A stretch of DNA of 64,000 nucleotides, taken from positions 180,464 to 244,463 of the forward strand of contig NZ_JAIVLK010000011.1 in assembly GCF_020524585.1 (NCBI RefSeq). Direction: 5' to 3'. The notes beneath the pieces are model-generated. The model did no database searches, was not told the DNA's origin, and worked only from the letters and a program-made list of their open reading frames with translations. The position numbers and the translations under genes are program-made. This document shows, in pieces, positions 47,381 through 56,384 of the stretch; within the stretch, counting starts at the first letter, position 1; each line of letters starts with the position of its first letter. The DNA comes from Celeribacter naphthalenivorans (GTDB lineage Bacteria > Pseudomonadota > Alphaproteobacteria > Rhodobacterales > Rhodobacteraceae).

Positions 47381-50300
47381 ATGTTGGGCATTCAATATTT
47401 CGTCCGCGATAGCGCGGGCTCTATAACTGCGGGCACACTTTCCCTTTCTGGTCCCAGTGAAACCCTTTCGGTTCAGGCCGTCGAAGATATCTCCCTCAAC
47501 ATGTCGAGCGCTGCGATCTCTGGTTATGTGCGCCAGGGCGACGACCTCGTGATCGAGTTGATCGGCGGCAAGACGATCGTGCTGGACGGCTATTTCGACG
47601 GCGAACATGAGCTGTTGCTGTCCGAACATGGCACGATGACCCGGGTCGATTTCATGGCCGAGGGTGAGGGCGATCTCGTCGCGAGCTATATGGACATCGA
47701 TCTGACGGGCAAATGGAGCGAATACGACCAGCTTGCCTTCCTCGATCTCGAGCGTGTCGAGCCGGTTGTCGCGCCGATCGCGGCGGCGGGTCTTGGGTGG
47801 CTCGGTCTCGGGACTGCGGCCGCCGGTTTGGCCGGTGTCGCAGTGGTGGATGATTTGCTTGATGGTGGCGGCAACGGAGGCGGCGGCGGTGGCTCTACCC
47901 CCGACACGACCCCGCCGGATGTCAGCATCCTGTCGGGCGTCGAAAGCACCGATGACTATGTCAACGGCGAGATCTACGATGGCGGCAGTTACACGATCTC
48001 CGGCGAGGGCGAAGTGGGCGCTTCTGTTACGGTCGAGATCAACGGCACGTCGCAGACCGTGGTGATCGGCGAGGACGGCACCTGGACGACCACCTTTGAC
48101 AGCAGCACCATCGACACTGGCGAATACACCACCGGCGTGACGGTGACGGCCATCGACGAGGCGGGCAACACGACAACTGTGACCGACACGTTGGTCGTCG
48201 ACACCGAAGCCGAGGATTTGAGCTTTGACACCGTCGAGGGCGACGATGTCGTGAATATCGCTGAGGCCAGCGACGATGTGGTGATCTCCGGCCAATCCGA
48301 GGCTGGCGCCACCGTGGTGGTCGAACTGGAAGGTCAGACCTTGCAGACCACCGTGGCCGAGGACGGCACATGGTCGGTCACCTTCGACGGCAGCACCCTG
48401 CCGTCCGGCACCTATGACAGCACGGTCACCGCGACGGTCACCGACGCCTATGGCAATGCCGCGACCTATACGCATGACATTCTGATCGATTTGGAAACCA
48501 ACCTGACCGTCGATGGCGGCACGGGCGGCGACGGCATGGTCAACGCCGCAGAAATGGCGGCGGGTGTGACCCTGACCGGTACGGGCGAGGCGGGCGCCTC
48601 CGTCACCGTGACGGTCGAGGGCGTGAGCCGCACCACCACTGTGGGCGAGGACGGCACCTGGTCGGTGACCTATGAAACCGGTACCCTGCCGGAAGGCACT
48701 TACAGCACGGAAGTCACGGCCACCTCCACCGATCTGGCGGGCAACAGCACCTCGGCGACCGGCATGTTTGACATCGACACCGTCACAGGCGTCGCCATCG
48801 ATGCGGGGCATTCCGGCGGTGATGAGACCGTGAATCTCTCCGAGAGCCAACAGTCGATGAGCTTTACCGGCACCGCCGAAGCGGGTGCGACCGTGGTCGT
48901 GACGCTGGCCGGTGTCTCCGTGACGACCGTCGCCGATGCCTCCGGCAACTGGACCGCGAGCTATGCGGCGGGCACGCTTTCGGGTGGAGAATACGACACC
49001 ACTTTGACTGCCGTCTCCACCGATGCGGCGGGCAATACGGCGACCACCACCAGCGTGGTTCATGTCGACACGGTTGCGGGCCATATCACCCTGACCACGC
49101 CCATTGAGGGCGACAATGTCATCAACGCCGCCGAGGCCTCCGATGGCGTCTGGATCACCGGCACGGCGACGGCGGGCGAGACGGTCACCGTGACGCTTGC
49201 GGGCGTGTCCCATACGGTCACTTCGACCTCGGGCGGCACCTACGCGGCCTTCTTCGCGGCCTCCGAGATCGTGTCCGGCGAATATGACAGCACCGTCACC
49301 GCGACGCTGACCGATGGCGCGGGCAACTCGACGACGGTTCAATCCGCCGTGGAGATCGACACCTATGTGTCGAATTTCGCGGAAACCGGCATCCAAGGCG
49401 GCGCCGATGGCGTGGTCAATGCCGCAGAGGCCGCCTCTGGCGTGGCGCTTTCCGGCACCGTCGAGGTTGGCTCCACCGTCATCCTGTCGTTCCAAGGTCA
49501 AACCTACATGGCCGCCGTCGATGCGGCTGGCAATTGGAGCGCGACGCTCCCGGCCGCGGCCCTTCCGTCCGGCGAGGGCGCGGCCAATGTCACCATTTCG
49601 GCCACCGACCCGGCGGGCAACACCTCGTCTCTGACTGAGACGATCAGCTACGACACCTTCGTCAATGCTCTGGGCTTCTCGGGTGATGCCAATGGGGATC
49701 AGTTCCTGAACCTGGCGGAGATGCAATCCGGCGCGACGCTCACGGGCTATGTCGAACCGGGCTCAACCGTCTATGTCACCTTGGGCGGCGTGCGCCGTCT
49801 GGCCTCTGTGGCGCAGGACGGCCATTGGACCGTGTCTTATGCGCCGGGCGAGATCGCGGAGGGTTCTTACGAGGCCAACGTGTTGATCGAAGCCACGGAT
49901 GCGGCGGGCAACACCCGCTCCGAGACCTCCACAATCACCGTGGACACTGAAATCGAGGCGCCTCTGGTCGAGTCTGTCACGCGCGGCGTCGATGGCGTCC
50001 GCTCGATCTCGATCTCCGAGACCGATGATGACATCTCTGTCTACGCCTTGGACGAAGACGGGTCCTCCTCTGAGATCAGCCATGCGGATTACGATCTCGG
50101 CTCTGAGACGTTGCTGAACTTCGGCTCCAATGTCTCGAACGGCGACCAGATCGTGATCGCCTCCGAGGATGCGGCGGGCAACAGCTCCGACACGCTTCTG
50201 GTGCTCGACACCACGAATGAGCGCCCTGACGGGGCCTATTTCGAGGTCGACATCGACAATGCGGGGCTTGAGCAATTCGATCTCGGTGCAATCGATCTGC

Positions 50301-50527
50301 AATTCGTCAACGGGGGCGAAGTGACGCTCTCCGCCGCCGATCTGGATCGTTTGATCGGTGAGGAAGGCACCCTGACCATCCATGGTGGCGAAGACGACCG
50401 CGTGGTGCTCGAAGGGGCGTCGGTGACGGGGCAATCTACCTCGATCGACGGGCAGACCTACGACATCTACACGCTGGGCGATGATCAGGTGTTGGTCGAT
50501 CACGATATCGAGGTGGTTCTGCCGTAA
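47381..50527 (+). CDS. Compact BapA-like adhesin with Ig-like repeats, type I secretion substrate
   Basis: A 1048-residue, very acidic surface protein. Residues 1-130 resemble the BapA prefix domain (QYFVRDSAGSITAGTL, VIELIGGKTIVLDGYF). A Gly/Ala-rich hydrophobic stretch (131-160) and a poly-Gly linker lead to seven tandem Ig-like repeats of about 95-100 residues and an eighth degenerate one (176-942). The C-terminal 100 residues (LSAADLDRLIGEEGTLTIHGGEDDRV) are likely the secretion region. No RTX GGxGxD repeats or signal peptide are seen. The ribosome site is weak. Followed by all three secretion components. Confidence 0.88.
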   Translation: MLGIQYFVRDSAGSITAGTLSLSGPSETLSVQAVEDISLNMSSAAISGYVRQGDDLVIELIGGKTIVLDGYFDGEHELLLSEHGTMTRVDFMAEGEGDLVASYMDIDLTGKWSEYDQLAFLDLERVEPVVAPIAAAGLGWLGLGTAAAGLAGVAVVDDLLDGGGNGGGGGGSTPDTTPPDVSILSGVESTDDYVNGEIYDGGSYTISGEGEVGASVTVEINGTSQTVVIGEDGTWTTTFDSSTIDTGEYTTGVTVTAIDEAGNTTTVTDTLVVDTEAEDLSFDTVEGDDVVNIAEASDDVVISGQSEAGATVVVELEGQTLQTTVAEDGTWSVTFDGSTLPSGTYDSTVTATVTDAYGNAATYTHDILIDLETNLTVDGGTGGDGMVNAAEMAAGVTLTGTGEAGASVTVTVEGVSRTTTVGEDGTWSVTYETGTLPEGTYSTEVTATSTDLAGNSTSATGMFDIDTVTGVAIDAGHSGGDETVNLSESQQSMSFTGTAEAGATVVVTLAGVSVTTVADASGNWTASYAAGTLSGGEYDTTLTAVSTDAAGNTATTTSVVHVDTVAGHITLTTPIEGDNVINAAEASDGVWITGTATAGETVTVTLAGVSHTVTSTSGGTYAAFFAASEIVSGEYDSTVTATLTDGAGNSTTVQSAVEIDTYVSNFAETGIQGGADGVVNAAEAASGVALSGTVEVGSTVILSFQGQTYMAAVDAAGNWSATLPAAALPSGEGAANVTISATDPAGNTSSLTETISYDTFVNALGFSGDANGDQFLNLAEMQSGATLTGYVEPGSTVYVTLGGVRRLASVAQDGHWTVSYAPGEIAEGSYEANVLIEATDAAGNTRSETSTITVDTEIEAPLVESVTRGVDGVRSISISETDDDISVYALDEDGSSSEISHADYDLGSETLLNFGSNVSNGDQIVIASEDAAGNSSDTLLVLDTTNERPDGAYFEVDIDNAGLEQFDLGAIDLQFVNGGEVTLSAADLDRLIGEEGTLTIHGGEDDRVVLEGASVTGQSTSIDGQTYDIYTLGDDQVLVDHDIEVVLP
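47906..50206 (+). repeat. Tandem Ig-like domain repeats in the adhesin
   Basis: Eight copies of a roughly 290-300-bp unit encode GTxEAGATVTVTLxG...DGTWSVT...TLPSGTYDSTVTATxTDAAGN-like sequence, with an AGN (once YGN) motif near the end of each. The eighth copy is degenerate. Copies differ enough at DNA level that recent duplication is unlikely. Confidence 0.85.
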
Positions 50528-50537
50528 GAGCAAAATT

Positions 50538-50560
50538 TGGCGGGGGAACATGCCCCGCCA
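50538..50560 (+). terminator. Hairpin between adhesin and secretion genes
   Basis: Perfect 8-bp stem (TGGCGGGG with CCCCGCCA), 7-nt loop, 11 nt after the adhesin stop, no T-run. Likely a partial attenuator that keeps secretion-machine transcripts below adhesin transcripts. Confidence 0.55.
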
Positions 50561-50587
50561 GACCGAAGGCACGTGGGGGCATAGGCA

Positions 50588-51919
50588 ATGACAGTTCGGA
50601 CACAGCTCAGCATCCTGATCGGTGCGGCGATGTGCCTGTCGGCCTGTGTCGGCTCCTCCGGCATGCTGGGCGGGCTGTCTGACATCAAACCTGTCGCCGC
50701 TCTCAAAGGGGAAAGAGCTGTCAGTGACAGCTCGACCCCAAGCCTGACCGCCGCCAACACCGACACGAATTCTCCGATCATCTCCGATCTTCTCGCGCGG
50801 CGGTCCGTTTTGCGGGATGGCTCTGCCTATGATCAGGTGGCGGGGGCGGTGCTCTCCACCTCTTCGGGGGTGGCCGAGGCCGAATTGCGCGCGTCCAAAA
50901 TGCGCGCTGTCGCCCGGTCCAAAAACTGGCTGCCCACCATCGGTCCCTCGATCTCGCTCGATGCGTTGGGGCAGGTCGCCGCCGGACTTTTGGTCGATAT
51001 GACGCTTTACGACAATGGCAAGCGCCGCGCCGAACGCGCCTTTGCCGCCGCCGACGTCGAGGTCTCTGCCGTCGCTCTGTCGCAGGACATGAACGACCGG
51101 CTCTACGAGGGGCTGACGCTCTACATCACCATCTCGGAGGCGCGCGAAAAGGCCGGCATGGCCGAGCGCGGACTGGGCCGGATGCATGAGTTCAACCGCG
51201 TGGTGACAGAGCGCGTCAAAGGCGGTGCGTCGAGCCTGTCGGATCAACGCGTCGTGCGTTCGATCATCTCCGAAATGGAACATGAGGCGCGCACCCACCG
51301 CGAGGCCGAAGACAGCGCGCAGGCCGAATTGACGGCGCTGACGGGTGGCGCATCCTTGCCCCTGTTGGATCAAGCGACCGGGGTGGCCTTGCCGCCGTCG
51401 GGCCTGACCTCTCTTGACGTTTTGCGCTCTGAGGCCGAGGCCAAACGTACTGTCGCGGAAGCCCAGGCCGAGCGCGCCGCCATGCTGCCGACACTCAGCG
51501 CCTCGACGCTTTTGGGGCAGGGCAACAGTTCGTCTGTGGATTATGCGGGTGCGGGGCTTGGCCTTGGCACATCGGCCGAAATGGAAGCCAGCCGCGCGCG
51601 TGAGGCGGCGGCGACGGCCGCCATCTACAAGGCGCGCGAGACCGCAGCACGGCGGGACGCACGGCTCACCAGCCAGCTCACGGCGCTGCACCGTCAGGAA
51701 CGCGATGCCGCCGATCTGGTGCAACAGACCCGCGCCAATTACCGCATTTTCCAAGATCAATTCGAAGCCGGACAAAAATCCGTCATGGATGTGCTGAACG
51801 TCTACGAACAGATGATCCGCGAAGAGTTGAAACATATTGATTTAAAATATGAAATCGCCCTGACCGAGTTGGAAATCGCCCGCGTCAACGGGGCTTTGGC
51901 AGATGGGGCGTCGATTTGA
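50588..51919 (+). CDS. TolC-family outer membrane lipoprotein of type I secretion
   Basis: A 443-residue outer-membrane efflux protein. The signal peptide ends in lipobox LSAC (Cys 20). Long alpha-helical repeats follow, with DMTLYDNGKRRAERAFAAADVEV (the conserved YDxG-R region) and GQKSVMDVLNVYEQMIREEL near the end. It forms the outer channel for the adhesin. Its stop overlaps the TTG start of the ABC gene by 4 bp. Confidence 0.88.
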   Translation: MTVRTQLSILIGAAMCLSACVGSSGMLGGLSDIKPVAALKGERAVSDSSTPSLTAANTDTNSPIISDLLARRSVLRDGSAYDQVAGAVLSTSSGVAEAELRASKMRAVARSKNWLPTIGPSISLDALGQVAAGLLVDMTLYDNGKRRAERAFAAADVEVSAVALSQDMNDRLYEGLTLYITISEAREKAGMAERGLGRMHEFNRVVTERVKGGASSLSDQRVVRSIISEMEHEARTHREAEDSAQAELTALTGGASLPLLDQATGVALPPSGLTSLDVLRSEAEAKRTVAEAQAERAAMLPTLSASTLLGQGNSSSVDYAGAGLGLGTSAEMEASRAREAAATAAIYKARETAARRDARLTSQLTALHRQERDAADLVQQTRANYRIFQDQFEAGQKSVMDVLNVYEQMIREELKHIDLKYEIALTELEIARVNGALADGASI

Positions 51920-54594
51920 ACAAAGCCCCGAAACTCGCCTTTAAACTCACTTCCGCAAAGCCTTCGGTGCCGGTGGATGTGTCGAACGAGGTCAAAGCGC
52001 CGAAAGTGCCTTTGACGGTGCATCTTGGCGCGCCGAAAACGGACGTGAAACCGGCCCCGCGCCCCGTGCCCACGCCGACATTCGCCGATCCATTGGCCGA
52101 GAAAAAGCGTGCTGCCAAAGAGGCCCTGCGCGCGAAAGCCGCAGAGGCTTCTGCCGAAGCCCGTGCCCGCGAAGAAGCGGGTGCCAAGGCGCGAGAAGAA
52201 GAGCGTTTGGCGCGGGAGGCCGCCAAGGCCGAGCGGTTGCAAAAGGCCCGCAAGGCTGCCGATGCGACCCGTAAACCGAAACGCGATGCGGCAGAGGTCA
52301 AGGCCGAGGTGAAAGCCGCCGCCCAAGTGCGGCAGGTGGCGGCGACACAGGCGCAAGCTGTTTTACCCCCCGAAGTCCAGGAGCCTGCACCAGCCTCTGC
52401 ACCCCAAGAGGTGGTTGAAGCGCCCGCACCGCGCGTGGTCGAACGTGCTCCAGAGCCTGCGCCGCTTTCCCAACCGGTTTTCTCGCGTCGCCACATCCAG
52501 CGCGCCGAGCTTGTCGCGGATATGGCCGCTCAATTCGGTCAACGCGCGATGGTGTCTGACCTGTTGGAAAGTTTCGCCGATCAGACGGGCGAAGATGTTG
52601 CACCCGAGGCGATGGCCCGGGCTTTGAAGATGACCGGCCTTCAGGCCGAGGTGAGCCGCCCGACATCTTTGAGTGCCAAGCTTTGGCCCGCTCTGGCCTA
52701 TATGTCCTCGGGGCATGTGGTTTTGGTTCTGAAACAAAAAGGCGAGGTTCTGACCCTCTTCGATCAGACCGCACCAGACCAACGCGCCGAAGTGCCTTTG
52801 GCCGAATTCGCCCCGTTTTTTGCGGGTGTGGCAGTGCGGGCCGGCAAGTCACTTGAGACAATCGCCGCCAATTATGTGCCGGACCTCTCAAAACAGCATT
52901 GGTTTTGGGGCCAATTCAGGGCGTTCAAACGCCAGATTGGCGAGATCGCTCTGGGCTCTCTGGTGGCCAATATGTTGGCCGTCGCCGTCGCGATGTTTTC
53001 GCTCCAGGTCTATGACCGGGTGATCCCGCATCAATCGCAGGCGACGCTTTGGGTGCTGGCACTGGGGGCCACTTTGGCCATTGGCTTTGAGGCGGTTTTG
53101 AAACTTGCCCGCTCGCGGTTGATGGACGGTGCCGGGCGCCAGATCGAGATGCGGGTGCAATCCATGTTGATGCAGCGCCTCTTGGGGATGCGTTCGGATG
53201 CGCGTCCGACCACGCCGACAGGGCTATTCTCCGCGATGCGAGAATTCGGCTCGGTGCGCGAATTTTTTACCGCTTCCACCATCGGTTCCTTCGCCGATAT
53301 TCCCTTTATTTTCCTGTTTTTCGCCTTGGTGGCGTCTATCGCCGGACCAGTGGTGATCATCTTGGGTCTAGGCGCGGTGATCATGGTGGTGCCGGGCTAT
53401 TTCATGCAAAAACGTATGATGCGTCTGACGCAGGAAACCCAAGGTGCCTCGGCCAAGGCCACGCGTCTGTTGCATGAGGCGGTGTTCGAGTTGGACACGA
53501 TCAAGACCCAGCGCGGCGAAGAGCGCGTGCGTCGGATTTGGGACGAGCTGAACCTTTTGTCTGCCGCGAAATCCTCGGAACAGCGCAAACTGGCGGGGGT
53601 GCTCACCTTCTGGTCGCAAGCGGTGCAGCAACTCACCTATGTGCTGGCGGTCGTGGCCGGGACCTACCTCGTGTTCGCGGGCGAATTCACCGTGGGGACG
53701 ATCATCGCCACCGGCATTTTGACCTCGCGCACCTTGGCGCCTCTGACACAGCTTTCGGGCACGATGGCGCGTTGGACCAATGTCAAAACCGCGCTCGATG
53801 GGTTGGACGCGATTGCGACCGCGCCGCAGGACGCAGGCGAGGATCGCACCTTCCTGCGTCGCGCTGAGATCACCGGCGCCTATGCCCTGCGCGAGACGCA
53901 GTTTCGCTATGACCCGGAAGGCGCGCCGACGCTGGATCTCCCTGCCGTCGATGTCAAACCGGGACAGATCGTGGCGGTTCTGGGCGCCAATGGGTCGGGA
54001 AAAAGCACATTCCTGAAACTCCTCGCGGGGCTTTATGCGCCGACGCAGGGGCGTATTCTGCTCGATGGCGCAGAAATGAGCCAGATCGAGCCACGCGACA
54101 TTCGCCGCTCTGTCGGCTATCTCGGCCAGGACGTGCGGCTCTTTGCCGGGAGTCTGCGCGACAACCTCAATCTGGGCGGTCTGGAGCGCGACGACGACCG
54201 GCTTTTGACCGCTCTGGATTTCGCTGGGCTTGGGGCTTTTGTGCGTGGCCATCACCGGGGGCTGGACCTCGACATTCGCGATGGCGGGGAGGGGCTTTCG
54301 GTCGGTCAGCGGCAATCCATCGGCTGGGCGCGACTGTGGTTGCAAAACCCCTCTGTGTGTTTGCTCGATGAACCCACCGCGGCCTTGGATCAAGCGCTCG
54401 AAACCGCACTTGTGACGCGCTTGAAGGGCTGGTTGTCTGGCCGCACCGCCGTGATCGCGACGCATCGTATGCCCATCGTCGGGCTGGCGGACCGCACCAT
54501 GGTGTTCAAAGACGGGCGCATGGTCGTCGATGGGCCGCGCGATCAGGTCATGGCGCATCTTTCCAAAGGCCAGCAAGCGGGCGGGCACGCGTAA
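51916..54594 (+). CDS. Type I secretion ABC transporter, LapB-like, with long N-terminal extension
   Basis: An 892-residue peptide exporter with TTG start at the overlap. Residues 1-195 are Ala/Lys/Glu/Pro-rich, with a charged helix at about 55-130. Residues about 200-320 are C39-like but lack the catalytic Cys, as in non-cleaving LapB/HlyB transporters. Six helices lie between 345 and 620; the ATPase has GANGSGKST, RRSVGYLGQDVRLF, LSVGQRQSIGWARL, VCLLDEPTAALD and ATHRMP. The extension is unusual; a later start would give a canonical LapB-like protein, but none has a better ribosome site. Confidence 0.87.
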   Translation: MNKAPKLAFKLTSAKPSVPVDVSNEVKAPKVPLTVHLGAPKTDVKPAPRPVPTPTFADPLAEKKRAAKEALRAKAAEASAEARAREEAGAKAREEERLAREAAKAERLQKARKAADATRKPKRDAAEVKAEVKAAAQVRQVAATQAQAVLPPEVQEPAPASAPQEVVEAPAPRVVERAPEPAPLSQPVFSRRHIQRAELVADMAAQFGQRAMVSDLLESFADQTGEDVAPEAMARALKMTGLQAEVSRPTSLSAKLWPALAYMSSGHVVLVLKQKGEVLTLFDQTAPDQRAEVPLAEFAPFFAGVAVRAGKSLETIAANYVPDLSKQHWFWGQFRAFKRQIGEIALGSLVANMLAVAVAMFSLQVYDRVIPHQSQATLWVLALGATLAIGFEAVLKLARSRLMDGAGRQIEMRVQSMLMQRLLGMRSDARPTTPTGLFSAMREFGSVREFFTASTIGSFADIPFIFLFFALVASIAGPVVIILGLGAVIMVVPGYFMQKRMMRLTQETQGASAKATRLLHEAVFELDTIKTQRGEERVRRIWDELNLLSAAKSSEQRKLAGVLTFWSQAVQQLTYVLAVVAGTYLVFAGEFTVGTIIATGILTSRTLAPLTQLSGTMARWTNVKTALDGLDAIATAPQDAGEDRTFLRRAEITGAYALRETQFRYDPEGAPTLDLPAVDVKPGQIVAVLGANGSGKSTFLKLLAGLYAPTQGRILLDGAEMSQIEPRDIRRSVGYLGQDVRLFAGSLRDNLNLGGLERDDDRLLTALDFAGLGAFVRGHHRGLDLDIRDGGEGLSVGQRQSIGWARLWLQNPSVCLLDEPTAALDQALETALVTRLKGWLSGRTAVIATHRMPIVGLADRTMVFKDGRMVVDGPRDQVMAHLSKGQQAGGHA

Positions 54595-55763
54595 TGGTCA
54601 CGCTCGACGACATGCTGGATCGCGATATGGATCGTCCCGGCTGGGTGATCCGCATCGTGGGGCTGATCGTGTTGGCGTTCCTGCTCTGGGCGGCGATTGC
54701 GCGGGTCGATGAGATCGTGCGCTCCGACGGTCAGATGATCTCAAGCTCCCGCCCGCAGATCGTGCAGAACCTTGAAGGCGGCATCCTGTCTGAGCTTTTG
54801 GTGCATGAGGGCCAAGAGGTCGCGCAGGGGCAGGTGCTTGCGCGTTTGCAGGGCACAGAATTTCGCACCTCCGCCGATGATCTTCAGGAAAAACTCGATG
54901 CTTTGCAGGTCCGTCAACTTCGGCTTGAGGCGGAGATGGCGGCTGAGGGGACTTTCGAGGTCGAGGATGATTTGGCGGCCCGTGCCTCCGATGTCCTGGC
55001 CTCCGAGCAGGCGCTTTTGAGCGCGCGTTTGGCCGATTATTTGGCGCGAAAAGAGGGCGCTATGGCGGTTCTCAAACAGGCGGAAACCGAGCGATCTCTG
55101 ATGGAGGATATGCTCCAAAAAAACGTGGTGTCCCTCATCGAAGTGACCCGCGCGCGCAAGGCGCATTCTGACGCGCAGCTCAAATACAATGAGATCGTGA
55201 CACAGGCCGATTTGCAGCGTGCCGAGGATTATTCCGACACGCTCAAGGAAATTTCTTCGGTGAAACAGGCGCTTACTTTGGCGAATGACCAATTGGGCCG
55301 CACCGTGATCACCGCCCCTATGCGCGGGATCGTCAACAATCTGACGGTGACCACCATCGGCGGGGTGATCCGTCCGGGCGAGGAATTGGTCCAGATCATT
55401 CCCGTCGACGAAGAGCTGTTCATCGAGGCGCAGGTGCGGCCCGAAGACATCGCCCATGTCGAGCCGGGCCAAGACGCGACGATCAAGCTTTCGGCCTATG
55501 ATTACACCATTTACGGCGCGCTCAAGGGCAAGGTTCAGGTGGTCTCCGCCGACACGTTCAAAGACGAACGCGACCCGAACGCGCAGCCCTATTACCGGGT
55601 GACGGCCTCCGTCGATCTCGACAGCCTCACGGAACGGCAACAGCAGATTGAAATTCGTCCGGGCATGCGCGCGCAGGTCGAATTGCACACCGGCTCGAAA
55701 ACCTTTCTGCAATATCTGCTGAAACCTCTGTATAAATCACGTGAGGCCTTCCGCGAACCCTGA
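54594..55763 (+). CDS. HlyD-family periplasmic adaptor of type I secretion
   Basis: A 389-residue membrane fusion protein, partner of the ABC transporter. One helix (about 17-37), a biotinyl-lipoyl-like hairpin starting RPQIVQNLEGGILSELLVHEGQEVAQGQVL, a coiled coil (about 95-230), and C-terminal APMRGIVNNLTVTTIGGVIRPGEELVQIIP. The ATG shares its A with the upstream TAA. Ends the T1SS operon. Confidence 0.92.
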   Translation: MVTLDDMLDRDMDRPGWVIRIVGLIVLAFLLWAAIARVDEIVRSDGQMISSSRPQIVQNLEGGILSELLVHEGQEVAQGQVLARLQGTEFRTSADDLQEKLDALQVRQLRLEAEMAAEGTFEVEDDLAARASDVLASEQALLSARLADYLARKEGAMAVLKQAETERSLMEDMLQKNVVSLIEVTRARKAHSDAQLKYNEIVTQADLQRAEDYSDTLKEISSVKQALTLANDQLGRTVITAPMRGIVNNLTVTTIGGVIRPGEELVQIIPVDEELFIEAQVRPEDIAHVEPGQDATIKLSAYDYTIYGALKGKVQVVSADTFKDERDPNAQPYYRVTASVDLDSLTERQQQIEIRPGMRAQVELHTGSKTFLQYLLKPLYKSREAFREP

Positions 55764-55783
55764 CGGATCGCTAGGCTGCTGTC

Positions 55784-56383
55784 ATGATGACAGATATTCC
55801 CATTCGCGATGCCGCCACGGTGGTTCTCTTGCGTGACGGCGCAGAGGGGCCTCGGGTGTTGATGGGGCAACGGGGGCGCAGTGCGGTGTTCATGCCCGGA
55901 AAATTCGTTTTCCCCGGCGGTGCCGTGGATGCCGAAGATTTCGCGGCCCCCGTTGCACTGGACCCGCAAACTCTGCGCCGTTTGTCTGTGGAGGCCTCGC
56001 CGGAATTGGCGGCGGCTTTGGTGGCCGCGGCGGTTCGGGAATTGCGCGAAGAAACCGGATTGTTGCTCAACGAAACCCGCGAGGCGGAGTTCATCTTTCG
56101 CGCCATCACGCCGCCGGGCCGCCCACGCCGGTTCGATGCGCGGTTCTTCCTGATCAAGGCGGAGGACATCGCCAATGACCCGGATGATTTTTCCCACGCC
56201 GAGGACGAGCTGTCGCATTTGCAATGGGTGACGCTGGAGGGCGCGCGGGCGTTTGATCTGCCCTTTGTCACGCGGGTTGTGCTGGCCGAAGTCGAGGCGG
56301 CGCTCCATAAGGTGCTGCCACCGGAACATGTGCCTTTTTTCGATCATAGGGAGGCAATCGGCAAAATTCGTGCGTTAAGTTAA
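55784..56383 (+). CDS. NUDIX hydrolase
   Basis: A 199-residue NUDIX enzyme. A stretch GKFVFPGGAVDAED opens the box, and after an insertion of about 35 residues the AAAVRELREETGLLL supplies the catalytic REXXEE. The spacing is longer than in the classic box, similar to CoA/ADP-ribose pyrophosphatase groups. Two ATGs are adjacent; either may start. Follows the T1SS operon by 20 bp; convergent with the exonuclease fusion, 1 bp apart. Substrate unknown. Confidence 0.85.
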   Translation: MMTDIPIRDAATVVLLRDGAEGPRVLMGQRGRSAVFMPGKFVFPGGAVDAEDFAAPVALDPQTLRRLSVEASPELAAALVAAAVRELREETGLLLNETREAEFIFRAITPPGRPRRFDARFFLIKAEDIANDPDDFSHAEDELSHLQWVTLEGARAFDLPFVTRVVLAEVEAALHKVLPPEHVPFFDHREAIGKIRALS

Positions 56384-56384
56384 C

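Noticed and set aside
44652..49726. Very long open frames antisense to copA and to the adhesin (about 800 residues each).
   Set aside because: They are produced by strong codon bias in GC-rich genes, have His/Arg/Gly-rich compositions and no family signatures.
47906..50206. Regular DNA periodicity that could suggest a CRISPR or satellite array.
   Set aside because: The period is about 290 bp and in frame; it encodes Ig-like domains in the adhesin.
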